DNA from: Streptomonospora alba
GTDB taxonomy: Bacteria > Actinomycetota > Actinomycetes > Streptosporangiales > Streptosporangiaceae
NCBI RefSeq assembly: GCF_000826685.1
Contig: NZ_JROO01000012.1
Coordinates: 1 to 62,812 of the forward strand
Length of the DNA: 62,812 bases
Direction: 5' to 3'
The notes under the pieces are model-generated. The model ran no database searches. It saw only the letters and a list, made by a program, of their open reading frames with translations, and was not told where the DNA came from. How positions within the stretch are numbered: position 1 is the stretch's first letter; each line of letters starts with the position of its first letter. Both the position numbers and the translations under genes were made by a program. This document shows positions 52,963-61,743 of the stretch, piece by piece.

Positions 52963-52982
52963 GATGTGGTTAACCGCACATC
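52963..52982. other. Imperfect palindrome in the mshD-pstS gap
   Basis: GATGTGGTTAACCGCACATC has a perfect GGTTAACC core (52968-52975) flanked by ATGTG and CACAT with a one-base offset. It sits 42 bases before the PHO-box-like repeat. It could be a second regulator's site. Nothing else was seen in this 308-bp gap apart from the PHO box and promoter. Confidence 0.35.
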
Positions 52983-53023
52983 CATCGAAGAGCCGACCTG
53001 TCTTCGCGTAGTTTCACGCCCCG

Positions 53024-53045
53024 GTTCACCCTGCGTTCACCCTGC
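53024..53045 (+). promoter_or_regulatory. PHO-box-like tandem repeat before pstS
   Basis: The 11-mer GTTCACCCTGC is repeated twice with no gap, fitting the Streptomyces PHO box, which consists of 11-bp direct repeats of GTTCACC-like units bound by PhoP. A TACCTT box (53073-53078) would be the -10, placing the repeats just upstream of the -35. This is the expected layout for phosphate-starvation activation of pst. Confidence 0.8.
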
Positions 53046-53147
53046 TTGGGAGATCTGGTCACTTCGTCTGCCTACCTTCGCATTCGGCGAGGTCATCGAC
53101 CGGGCTCGCCCAAAGGTGACGAAGTCCAGGGAAAGGACGTCGGGGCT

Positions 53148-54260
53148 GTGAAGCTCTCTAAGTACAGCCAGTTCGCGGGGATCGCCCTCGCCGGGACTCT
53201 TGCCCTCACCGCCTGTGGCAGCGACCAGGCGGTCGACCCCGAAAACCAGCAGGCCGCCGGCGACGTGAACTGCGTCGACGGCGGCGGCACGCTCGACGGT
53301 GCCGGCGCCAGCTCGCAGGAGAACGCCATGGCGGCCTGGAAGGCCTCCTGGGAAGGCGCCTGCGAGGGTTCCGTCGTCCAGTACGACTCGGTCGGCTCCG
53401 GCGCCGGCCGCGAGCAGTTCATCAGCGGCGGCGTAGCCTTCGCCGGCTCCGACGCCGCCCTCAGCGAGGCCGAGACGGAGTCCGCCACCGAGCGCTGCAA
53501 CGGCTCGGAGGTCGCCAACCTGCCGGCCTACATCTCCCCGATCGCGGTGGCCTTCAACCTCGACGGCATCGACTCCCTCGACCTGACCCCCGAGGTCATC
53601 GGGCAGATCTTCAACCAGGAGATCACCAACTGGAACGACGAGGCGATCGCCGACCTCAACCCCGACGCCGACCTGCCCGACCAGGAGATCGTTCCGGTCA
53701 ACCGCGCCGACGAGTCCGGCACGACCGAGAACTTCGTCGCCTACCTCTCCGAGGCCGCCGGCGACGCCTGGCCGCACGAGGTCAGCGGCAACTGGCCGAT
53801 CGAGCCGGTCGAGGCAGCGCAGGGCTCCTCCGGCGTGGTCCAGGCCGTCGAGGGCGGTCAGGGCACGATCACCTACGTCGACGCCTCGCACGTGGGCGAA
53901 CTGGGCACCGCCGCCGTGGGCGGGGGCGACGAATTCGTGGAGTACAGCCCCGAGGCCGCCGCCGCGATCGTCGACGCCTCCGACCCGCGCGAGAGCAACA
54001 CCGAGAACGACCACGCGATCGACCTCAACTACACGACGGACGAGGCCGGCGTCTACCCGATCGTGCTGATCTCCTACGAGATCGCCTGCATGCAGTACCA
54101 GGACCAGCAGGACGCCGACCTGGTCAAGAGCTTCCTGAACTACGTGGTCAGTGAGGAGGGCCAGCAGGCCGCGGCTGAAGAGGCCGGCTCCGCTCCGATC
54201 AGCCAGGCGACCCGGGACAAGCTGCTGAACACCATCGAGCAGATCTCCGCGGGCGCCTGA
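53148..54260 (+). CDS. pstS: Phosphate ABC transporter substrate-binding lipoprotein
   Basis: A 370-residue high-affinity phosphate-binding protein. The lipobox ALTACGS lies after a short signal sequence. LDGAGASSQENAMAAWKASW and YDSVGSGAGREQFISGGVAFAGSDA hold the phosphate-ligand Ser/Thr/Gly loops, and DESGTTENFVAYL holds the Arg/Asp loop. It is the first gene of pstSCAB. GTG at 53148 has GAAAGGA upstream. Confidence 0.96.
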   Translation: MKLSKYSQFAGIALAGTLALTACGSDQAVDPENQQAAGDVNCVDGGGTLDGAGASSQENAMAAWKASWEGACEGSVVQYDSVGSGAGREQFISGGVAFAGSDAALSEAETESATERCNGSEVANLPAYISPIAVAFNLDGIDSLDLTPEVIGQIFNQEITNWNDEAIADLNPDADLPDQEIVPVNRADESGTTENFVAYLSEAAGDAWPHEVSGNWPIEPVEAAQGSSGVVQAVEGGQGTITYVDASHVGELGTAAVGGGDEFVEYSPEAAAAIVDASDPRESNTENDHAIDLNYTTDEAGVYPIVLISYEIACMQYQDQQDADLVKSFLNYVVSEEGQQAAAEEAGSAPISQATRDKLLNTIEQISAGA

Positions 54261-54513
54261 TCGCCCCTTCGCAGACCTCCTCCGCCGAGGCGGGGCGCGC
54301 ACCCGGTGCGGGTCCCGCCGTCGGCGGTTTCGGCATGTCCGCCAGGCACCGTGCCCGGTGGCCGAGTACACCCGACCGTGTGCCGGACCACCACCTGACA
54401 ACCAGCACAATGTCTTCCGACAGCGCGCACCGGCCGGCACCCCATGCCGGCCGCCCGCCGCCCGCTTCATCCGCCCGGTGGCGATCCACGACCGAATTCG
54501 ACCGGAGCCTTAC

Positions 54514-55485
54514 ATGACAACCACGGACTCGTCTGAGACGGCCGTAGCCCCGAGGGGCAAACGCCGGCTGGGCGATCTCGTCTTCGCCAACTCCGCTCGG
54601 GGAGCGGGCCTGCTGATCCTGGCGATCCTGGCGGGCGTCGCCCTCTTCCTGATCGTCCAGTCCCTCAGCTCGCTGACGGCCAACGAGGGAAACTTCTTCA
54701 CCAGCAGTGAATGGAGCCCCGAGGCCGGTCCGGGCGAGGAGGTGCGGTTCGGCGTCGCCGCGCTTGCGTTCGGAACCGTGCTCGGCGCCGCCATCGCCCT
54801 TGTGCTGGCCACCCCGGTCGCCGTCGGGATCGCGCTGTTCATCGTCTACTACGCCCCGCGGCGCCTCGCCGCGCTGCTCGGTTACCTCGTGGACCTGCTG
54901 GCCGCCATCCCCAGCGTGGTCTACGGCCTGTGGGGCCTGGTCTACCTCGTCGACCAGCTCCAGCCCCTCTACCGGTTCATGGCCGAGTACCTGGGATGGA
55001 TTCCGCTGTTCGCCGGCCCGGTCTCCTCCACCGGCAGGACCATGCTCAGCGCCGGGATCGTGCTCGCGGTGATGATCCTGCCGATCATCACCGCGATGGC
55101 GCGCGACGTGTTCACCCAGGTGCCCCAGACCCACCGCGAGGCGGCGCTGGCGCTGGGCGCCACCCGCTGGGAGATGATCCGCACCGCGGTGCTGCCGTTC
55201 GGGCGGCCCGGCGTCATCGGCGGCGCGATGCTCGGCATGGGCCGGGCGCTGGGCGAGACGATGGCCGTCGCGATGATCCTCTCCCCCTCGCTGGTCATCT
55301 CCCCCAACGTGCTGCAGAGCGGAAACCAGACCATCGCCGCGCACATCGCGCTGCAGTACCCGGAGGCGACGGGCACCGGCGTCTCCGCCCTGATCGCCGC
55401 CGGCCTGGTCCTGTTCGGGATCACCCTGGCCGTGAACATGGCCGCCCGCTTCGTCGTCTCGCGGCGCAAGGAGTTCACCGAATGA
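54514..55485 (+). CDS. pstC: Phosphate ABC transporter permease PstC
   Basis: A 323-residue inner-membrane permease with six helices. VPQTHREAALALGATRWEMIRTAVLPFGRPGVIGG is the EAA loop that docks the ATPase PstB. It forms the channel with PstA. ATG at 54514 has GGAG six bases upstream; the frame before it is not conserved. It lies 253 bases after pstS and overlaps pstA by four bases (ATGA). Confidence 0.95.
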   Translation: MTTTDSSETAVAPRGKRRLGDLVFANSARGAGLLILAILAGVALFLIVQSLSSLTANEGNFFTSSEWSPEAGPGEEVRFGVAALAFGTVLGAAIALVLATPVAVGIALFIVYYAPRRLAALLGYLVDLLAAIPSVVYGLWGLVYLVDQLQPLYRFMAEYLGWIPLFAGPVSSTGRTMLSAGIVLAVMILPIITAMARDVFTQVPQTHREAALALGATRWEMIRTAVLPFGRPGVIGGAMLGMGRALGETMAVAMILSPSLVISPNVLQSGNQTIAAHIALQYPEATGTGVSALIAAGLVLFGITLAVNMAARFVVSRRKEFTE

Positions 55486-56591
55486 CCACCGCAACCCAGC
55501 CGACCGCCACGGGCAGCTCCGGCGAGGGGCCCGACATCCAGAGCTCGGGGCTCTACTCCCGCCAGCTTCCGACATACTTCCCGGCCGCGCTGCTTGTGGT
55601 CTGCGCGGCCGTCGCCTCGGGCGCCTTCTTCCTGCTCGGCGCCTTCCACCCGGTACCGGTGGCGGCGGTGACCGCCATCGGCTACCTGGTGGCGGTCACG
55701 ACGTCCTCGGCCGTGGTCGAGAACAACCGCCGTGCCAAGGACCGACTGGTCACCGGCGTCGTCTACTGCTGCTTCGCCATCGCCGTCGTGCCGCTGATCT
55801 CGCTGCTGTCGACAGTGGTGGTCTTCGGCATCGAGCGGTTCGACCTGTACTTCCTGAGCGTGTCCATGAACGGCGTCATCCCGAGCATGGACGCCGGCGG
55901 CGTCTACCACGCCATCGTGGGGACCCTGGTGATCACCGGCCTGGCGACGGTGATCTCGGTGCCCATCGGCCTGATGACCGCCGTCTACGTCGTGGAGTAC
56001 GGGCGCGGCCGCCTCAAGCAGGCCATCACCTTCTTCGTCGACGTCATGACGGGCATCCCCTCGATCGTCGCGGGCCTGTTCGTGGTCGCCTTGTGGATCA
56101 TGGTCTTCGGCCCCGGCCAGACCAACGGCCTGGCCGGGGCGATCGCGCTGTCGGTGCTGATGATCCCCGTCGTGGTGCGCTCCAGCGAGGAGATGCTGCG
56201 GCTCGTGCCCAACGAGCTCCGCGAGGCCGCTTACGCGCTGGGCGTGCCCAAGTGGCTGACCATCGTGAAGGTGGTGCTGCCCACCGCCGTGGCCGGGCTG
56301 ACCACGGGAATCATCCTCGCGCTGGCCCGTGTTATCGGGGAGACGGCACCGCTGATCCTCACCGCGGGCATGGCTTCGACGCGGATCAACGCAAACCCGG
56401 TGGAAGGCGACATGATGAGCCTGCCGGTCTACATCTACAAGGCGGTTCGCGACATGGGCCTCTCCGGCGAGGCCGGAGTCTACGCCGAGGAGCGCGCGTG
56501 GGCCGCTGCGCTGACGCTGATCCTGGTGGTCATGCTGCTGTTCCTCACCGCCCGCCTGGTGTCGCGCTTCCTCTCGCCCGGCAAGGGATGA
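55482..56591 (+). CDS. pstA: Phosphate ABC transporter permease PstA
   Basis: A 369-residue permease, partner of PstC. Two extra hydrophobic segments near the N-terminus (YFPAALLVVCAAVASGAFFLLG, VPVAAVTAIGYLVAVTTSSAV) precede the core six helices. PNELREAAYALGVPKWLTIVKVVLPTAVAGL is its EAA loop. The four-base overlap with pstC (ATGA) suggests coupled translation. Confidence 0.95.
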   Translation: MTTATQPTATGSSGEGPDIQSSGLYSRQLPTYFPAALLVVCAAVASGAFFLLGAFHPVPVAAVTAIGYLVAVTTSSAVVENNRRAKDRLVTGVVYCCFAIAVVPLISLLSTVVVFGIERFDLYFLSVSMNGVIPSMDAGGVYHAIVGTLVITGLATVISVPIGLMTAVYVVEYGRGRLKQAITFFVDVMTGIPSIVAGLFVVALWIMVFGPGQTNGLAGAIALSVLMIPVVVRSSEEMLRLVPNELREAAYALGVPKWLTIVKVVLPTAVAGLTTGIILALARVIGETAPLILTAGMASTRINANPVEGDMMSLPVYIYKAVRDMGLSGEAGVYAEERAWAAALTLILVVMLLFLTARLVSRFLSPGKG

Positions 56592-56648
56592 CGGCCGCAC
56601 CCGCCCGACCAGCCCGTTCAACCCGACTCACCTGACTGAGGACATCCA

Positions 56649-57428
56649 GTGGCCAAGCGAATCGACGTCTCCGACCTGAACGTCTACTACGGCGACTTCA
56701 AGGCGGTCGAGGACGTGACCATGACCGTCGAGCCGCGCTCGGTGACCGCCTTCATCGGATCCTCGGGCTGCGGCAAGTCGACGTTTCTGCGCACGCTCAA
56801 CCGCATGCACGAGGTCACCCCCGGCGCCCGTGTCCAGGGCAAAGTCATGCTCGACAACCTGGACGTCTACGACCACTCCGTCGACCCGGTGTCCGTCCGG
56901 CGCGAGATCGGGATGGTCTTCCAGCGCGCCAACCCGTTCCCGACCATGTCGATCTACGACAACGTGATCGCCGGGGCCAAGCTGAACAACCAGCGGATGA
57001 GCAAGAGCCGCTCCGACGAGATCGTCGAGCGCTCGCTGCGTGACGCCAACCTGTGGGAAGAGGTCAAGGACCGGCTGAACAAGCCGGGGGCGGGCCTCTC
57101 CGGCGGGCAGCAGCAGCGCCTGTGCATCGCCCGCGCCACGGCCGTGGAGCCGGCGGTGCTGCTGATGGACGAGCCCTGCTCGGCACTGGACCCGATCTCC
57201 ACGCTGGCGATCGAGGACCTGATCGCCAAGCTCAAGGAGAACTACACCATCGTCATCGTGACGCACAACATGCAGCAGGCGGCCCGGGTCAGCGACCGCA
57301 CGGCCTTCTTCAACCTGGCCGGCACCGGCCAGCCGGGGCGGCTGATCGAGATGGGCGACACCAACAAGATCTTCACCAAGCCCGACAAGAAGGAGACCGA
57401 GAACTACATCACCGGCCGGTTCGGGTAA
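56649..57428 (+). CDS. pstB: Phosphate ABC transporter ATP-binding protein PstB
   Basis: A 259-residue ATPase that powers phosphate import. [17 protein letters not shown] is the Walker A loop, [14 protein letters not shown] is the ABC signature, [15 protein letters not shown] is Walker B with the catalytic Glu, and [12 protein letters not shown] holds the switch histidine. GAGGAC precedes the GTG start. It ends the pst operon, at a strong terminator; no phoU gene follows directly. Confidence 0.97.
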   Translation: MAKRIDVSDLNVYYGDFKAVEDVTMTVEPRSVTAFIGSSGCGKSTFLRTLNRMHEVTPGARVQGKVMLDNLDVYDHSVDPVSVRREIGMVFQRANPFPTMSIYDNVIAGAKLNNQRMSKSRSDEIVERSLRDANLWEEVKDRLNKPGAGLSGGQQQRLCIARATAVEPAVLLMDEPCSALDPISTLAIEDLIAKLKENYTIVIVTHNMQQAARVSDRTAFFNLAGTGQPGRLIEMGDTNKIFTKPDKKETENYITGRFG

Positions 57429-57446
57429 CCCGGTCGTGTCGAAGCC

Positions 57447-57493
57447 GGCGGGCGCCGGCGGAGCGGGGGCTCCGCCGGCGCCCGCCTTCGTTT
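57447..57493. terminator. Terminator between convergent pstB and the Pit gene
   Basis: A perfect 18-bp GC stem (57447-57464 with 57469-57486) with a GGGG loop is followed by TTCGTTT on the plus strand. It lies between convergent transcription units and likely stops pst transcription. Confidence 0.8.
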
Positions 57494-57530
57494 CCGGACC
57501 CGCCGCTGCCTCCGAGGGGGTGTGCGGAGG

Positions 57531-58535
57531 TCAGGTGGGCAGCGCCGTGCCCAGCACCAAGTAGGCCAGGATGGCCACGGCGGCGGCTCCGGGCACCGTG
57601 GCCAGCCAGACGGCCACGATGTCGCCCGCCACGCCCCAGCGCACCGCGGACAGCCGGCGGGTGGCGCCCACGCCGACGATCGCCGAGGTGATCATGTGGG
57701 TGTTGGAGATGGGCACCTGCCAGATGAACGAGGTGGCGTACGAAACCGCGGCCACGGTGCTCTCCGCGGCGAAGCCCCGCGGCGCGTCCAGCTTGATCAC
57801 CCGCCGCCCCAGGGTGCGCATGATCCGCCAGCCGCCGGTGAGCGTGCCCAGCGCCATCGCGCCCGCGGCCGCGCACACGGTCCACAGCGGAACGTCGTAG
57901 GAGTCCTGATAGCCGGTGGCGACCAGGGCCAGGACCACCACGCCCATGGTCTTCTGGGCGTCCTGCAGCCCGTGGCCCAGCGCCATCGCCGCCGCCGACG
58001 CGCTCTGGGCGATCTTGAAGCCGCGGGTCATGCGCTGCACGTTGGTGCGGCGGAACACCCACATGATCGCCACCATGGCGAAGAACCCCAGCAGCAGGCC
58101 GATCATCGGCGACAGCACCATCGGCAGGGCGAAGTTGGCGGCCGCACCGCTCCAGCGCACCGCGGTCGTCGAGGCCAGCGCCGCGCCGATCATCCCGCCG
58201 ACCAGGGCGTGGGAGGACGACGAAGGCATCCCCTTGTACCAGGTGACCACGTTCCAGGTGATGGCGCCGATCAGCGCCGCCAGCAGCACGACGGGACCGG
58301 CCGGGCCCTCGGGCGGGGTGATGATGTCGCGGCTGATGGTGCGGGCGACCCCCTCACCGAGGAACGCACCGATCACGTTCATACACGCCGCCATGGTCAC
58401 AGCGGCGCGTGGCCCCAGGGTCCGGGTCGATACGGCCGTGGCCAGGGAGTTGGGGGCGTCGTGGAAGCCGTTGGTGAATGCGAACACGAGCGCGGCGAAC
58501 AGCACCGCGCTCAGCATCGCGGTTTCGAGGGGCAC
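57531..58535 (-). CDS. Inorganic phosphate transporter, PiT family
   Basis: A 334-residue low-affinity, cation-coupled phosphate transporter. FAFTNGFHDAPNSLATAVSTRTL and SYATSFIWQVPISNTHMITSAIVGVG are the two inverted PiT signatures (GANDVANA-like, here N-G-F-H-D-A-P-N). About ten membrane helices are predicted. It is translated 29 bases after the DUF47 gene, a pairing usual for Pit systems. It converges on the Pst operon. Confidence 0.94.
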   Translation of the reverse strand: MPLETAMLSAVLFAALVFAFTNGFHDAPNSLATAVSTRTLGPRAAVTMAACMNVIGAFLGEGVARTISRDIITPPEGPAGPVVLLAALIGAITWNVVTWYKGMPSSSSHALVGGMIGAALASTTAVRWSGAAANFALPMVLSPMIGLLLGFFAMVAIMWVFRRTNVQRMTRGFKIAQSASAAAMALGHGLQDAQKTMGVVVLALVATGYQDSYDVPLWTVCAAAGAMALGTLTGGWRIMRTLGRRVIKLDAPRGFAAESTVAAVSYATSFIWQVPISNTHMITSAIVGVGATRRLSAVRWGVAGDIVAVWLATVPGAAAVAILAYLVLGTALPT

Positions 58536-58564
58536 GTCGGAGCCAAGCGTTGCGATCGGCGGGG

Positions 58565-59182
58565 TCAGGATTCCTTGACGGCGATGCTCTCGACCGTATT
58601 GGCGACGTGTTCGAAGGCGTCGGCCGCGGTCTCCAGCTCCTCGATGACGTCCTTCAACTTGAGCACGGTCAGGGCGTCGTACTCACCGCTGAACAGTTTG
58701 GCCAGCAGGCGGCGGTAGATCTGGTCGGCCTGGTTCTCCAGTTGGTTGATCTCGATCCAGTAGCGGGTGAGGTCCTTCATCGTGCGCAGCCGGGGCATCG
58801 CCTCGGCGGTCAGCTCCGCGGCGCGCTCCAGCACCTCGATCTGATCGATGATGCCCTTGGGGAGGCGGTCCAGGCCGTAGAGGCCGACCAGGTCGACCGC
58901 CGCCTCCATGGAGTCCATGACGTCGTCGAGCGACGAGGCCAGCCGGTAGATGTCCTCGCGGTCGAAGGGCGTGACGAAGCTCTCGTTGAGCCTCCGCATG
59001 ATCGCGTGGGTCCGATCGTCGCCGGCGTGCTCGCAGGCGCGCATCTTCTCGGCGATGGCATCGCGGTCGGCGCCCTCGCTGATGAGTTCCACCAGCAGGC
59101 GCGAAGCGATGACGAGATTGTTCGCGGAGTCGGCGAACATCTCGAAGTAGCTGTCATCACGCGGGGTCAGGCGCAGACGCAC
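58565..59182 (-). CDS. DUF47 (PhoU-like) phosphate transport accessory protein
   Basis: A 205-residue all-helical protein related to PhoU. FEMFADSANNLVIASRLLVELI, EHAGDDRTHAIMRRLNESFVTPFDREDIYRLASSLDDVMDSMEAAVD and NQADQIYRRLLAKLF show the ExxxD metal-binding helices. It probably regulates the adjacent Pit transporter. GTG at 59182 was chosen with GGGAG six bases upstream. The 481-bp gap beyond it, shared with the divergent SCP gene, holds no other gene or clear site. Confidence 0.9.
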   Translation of the reverse strand: MRLRLTPRDDSYFEMFADSANNLVIASRLLVELISEGADRDAIAEKMRACEHAGDDRTHAIMRRLNESFVTPFDREDIYRLASSLDDVMDSMEAAVDLVGLYGLDRLPKGIIDQIEVLERAAELTAEAMPRLRTMKDLTRYWIEINQLENQADQIYRRLLAKLFSGEYDALTVLKLKDVIEELETAADAFEHVANTVESIAVKES

Positions 59183-59663
59183 ATCAATCTCCCGAAGTGC
59201 GGTGATCGTCCTCAGGGATGCTACGGGCACTAATCCGACAAAATGGTCACAACTGGGCTTCAGACGCGACCGCGCGGCACCCCCGTACCGCCACCCGGGG
59301 GCGTTGGATCCCTTGTTCAGTTGGACCGAGTCAGCGGCTGCGAATGCCGACGTCGTGGAGCGTTCATCCTATCCTCGCCGCCTCGGCGCGGTACCGGCCG
59401 CCGCGGGCGGCCACTGTCGCGGACACGTCAAGAGGCGATGCGCGGACGCGACGCGAATCACATGACGTGCTGCGGCCACGCCCCACCGCGTCCCTGCGGC
59501 GGCACGGCGCGTTCACGCACAAGTCCGCGCGCCTTCCCCCGCCCGACAGTTTCCCCTGGGCCGGGGCATTCGGCAAGCTTTCGCGAACAATGCCCGGCCT
59601 TCCGCCCCACGGCGCCGATTCGGGTCGGATACGGACGCGGCGGGAGTGCCTATCCTCAAGGGC

Positions 59664-60170
59664 ATGCCGGCCAAGACCACCGCTGCCCAGCGGCGCCAAG
59701 CCGCACTGCGCGAGGCCCTCGACACCCAGCTCGCGGCGCTGGGCGAGGCGCCCTACTCCGGCCCCGACCGGCCCTCCCCCGTGCTCAGCGCCTGCGTCGG
59801 CGCCGTCCTGCGCGCCCGCTCCGAGGGCGCCCAGCCCGTGCGCTCGGCGGTCAAGGCCGCCGTCCGCGGCACCCTGGCCGAGCTCGCCGAGCGCGCCCCC
59901 GGCCACAGCCTGGAGGTGCGCGTGCCGCCCTACGGCGCGGTGCAGGTCGTCGAAGGCCCTCGGCACACCCGCGGGACTCCGCCGGGCGTAGTCGAGACCG
60001 AGCCGCTGACCTGGCTCGCCTTGGCCGCGGGCACGACCTCCTGGCAGGAGGCGGTGGACGCCCACGCCGTAAGCGCCAGCGGCACCCGCGCCGACCTGGC
60101 CGGACTGCTGCCGCTGTGGCCGAGCGGCGGGGCCGGTGGATACAGCGCCGACGGCCAGCGACTAAGCTGA
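59664..60170 (+). CDS. Sterol-carrier (SCP2-like) family protein
   Basis: A 168-residue protein annotated elsewhere as sterol carrier family. The N-terminal half is a helical region (QRRQAALREALDTQLAALGE), and the rest is an alpha/beta SCP-like fold (SLEVRVPPYGAVQVVEGPRHTRGTPPGVVETEPLTWLALAAGTTSW). The ligand is unknown. ATG at 59664 has only a close AAGG and a TATCCT box seven bases before it, so the message may be leaderless. It lies five bases before purF, as in other actinomycetes. Confidence 0.85.
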   Translation: MPAKTTAAQRRQAALREALDTQLAALGEAPYSGPDRPSPVLSACVGAVLRARSEGAQPVRSAVKAAVRGTLAELAERAPGHSLEVRVPPYGAVQVVEGPRHTRGTPPGVVETEPLTWLALAAGTTSWQEAVDAHAVSASGTRADLAGLLPLWPSGGAGGYSADGQRLS

Positions 60171-60175
60171 GGGGC

Positions 60176-61651
60176 GTGGCGCAACCCGACGGCCGGCTCA
60201 CGACAGACCTCGACCCGCACGAACGCGCACCTCAGGACGCCTGCGGGGTGTTCGGAGTCTGGGCTCCCGGCGAAGAAGTCAGCAAGCTCACCTACTTCGG
60301 CCTCTACGCATTGCAGCACCGCGGCCAAGAGTCCGCGGGGATCGCGCTCAGCGACGGCGAGCGCATCGTCGTCTACAAGGACATGGGACTGGTCTCCCAG
60401 GTCTTCAACGAGGCCACTCTCGACTCCCTCCACGGGCACCTGGCGATCGGCCACTGCCGCTACTCCACGACCGGCTCGCCCGTGTGGGAGAACGCGCAGC
60501 CGACGTTCTACACCGCACGCGAGGGCGGCCTGGCGCTGGGGCACAACGGCAACCTCATCAACACGCCCGAGCTCGCCGCGATGCTGCCCAACGAGCGGCG
60601 CGCGGCCACCACCGACACCGAGGTGCTCACCGGCCTGCTGGCCGCCAACCCCGACCGCAGCACCGAGGAATCGGCCATGGAGCTGCTGCCCCAGGTGCGC
60701 GGCGCCTTCTCGCTCGCGTTCATGGACGAGGGCACCCTCTACGCCGCCCGCGACCCCCAGGGCGTCCGCCCGTTCGTGCTGGGACGGCTGGAGAACGGCT
60801 GGGCCGTGGCCAGCGAGACCGCGGCTCTGGACATCGTCGGCGCCGCCTACGAGCGCGAGATCGAGCCCGGCGAGCTGATCACCGTCGACGAGCGCGGCGT
60901 GCGCTCGCGCCGGTTCGCCCCCGCCCAGCCCAAGGGCTGCCTGTTCGAGTACGTCTATCTGGCCCGGCCCGACACCACCATCGCCGGCCGCAACGTCAAC
61001 TCCAGCCGCGTCGAGGTGGGTCGCCGCCTGGCCGAAGGGCACCCGGCGGAGGCCGATCTGGTCATCCCGGTCCCGGAATCGGGCACGCCCGCCGCGGTGG
61101 GCTACGCCGACGCCAGCGGAATCCCCTTCGCCCAAGGGCTGGTGAAGAACTCCTATGTGGGCCGGACGTTCATCCAGCCCAGCCAGACCCTGCGCGAGCT
61201 CGGCATCCGGCTCAAGCTCAACCCGCTGCGCGAGGTGATCGCGGGCCGGCGGCTGGTCGTGGTCGACGACTCCATCGTGCGCGGCAACACCCAGCGGGCG
61301 CTGGTACGCATGCTGCGCGAGGCCGGCGCCGCCGAGGTGCACGTGCGCATCTCCAGTCCGCCGGTGATGTGGCCGTGCTACTACGGCGTCGACTTCGCCA
61401 CCAAGACCGAGCTGCTCGCGGGCAATCTCTCCACCGAGGAGATCCGCGCCTCGATCGGCGCCGACTCGCTGGCCTTCGTCGAGCTGGACGCGCTCGTCGA
61501 GGCCACCGAGGTGCCCAAGGACCGGCTGTGCCGTGCCTGCTTCGACGGCGTCTACCCCATCGAGGTCGACGAGGGCTCCCGGGGCAAGTACCTGCTGGAG
61601 AAGCCCTGCGGCGGCACCGCCGAGCGGCCGCTGGCCGGCGGCAGGCGCTGA
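60176..61651 (+). CDS. purF: Amidophosphoribosyltransferase
   Basis: First enzyme of de novo purine synthesis: makes 5-phosphoribosylamine from PRPP and glutamine. A 22-residue propeptide precedes Cys23 (ACGVFGVWA), the N-terminal nucleophile. YALQHRGQESAGIA and GHCRYSTTGS are glutaminase signatures, and LVVVDDSIVRGNT is the PRPP-binding loop. Cysteines in KGCLFEY, WPCYYG and LCRACFDG match the four [4Fe-4S] ligands of the Bacillus-type enzyme. GTG at 60176 has GAGG upstream. It is followed by purM. Confidence 0.97.
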   Translation: MAQPDGRLTTDLDPHERAPQDACGVFGVWAPGEEVSKLTYFGLYALQHRGQESAGIALSDGERIVVYKDMGLVSQVFNEATLDSLHGHLAIGHCRYSTTGSPVWENAQPTFYTAREGGLALGHNGNLINTPELAAMLPNERRAATTDTEVLTGLLAANPDRSTEESAMELLPQVRGAFSLAFMDEGTLYAARDPQGVRPFVLGRLENGWAVASETAALDIVGAAYEREIEPGELITVDERGVRSRRFAPAQPKGCLFEYVYLARPDTTIAGRNVNSSRVEVGRRLAEGHPAEADLVIPVPESGTPAAVGYADASGIPFAQGLVKNSYVGRTFIQPSQTLRELGIRLKLNPLREVIAGRRLVVVDDSIVRGNTQRALVRMLREAGAAEVHVRISSPPVMWPCYYGVDFATKTELLAGNLSTEEIRASIGADSLAFVELDALVEATEVPKDRLCRACFDGVYPIEVDEGSRGKYLLEKPCGGTAERPLAGGRR

Positions 61652-61743
61652 GCTCCGCGTCCCCGCGGGGCGGGAGCCGCCCGCCGGCGGGGTCCGCGCG
61701 CGCAAGCGCCGCCCCACGATCGCAACGAGTTGAGAGGTTTCGC

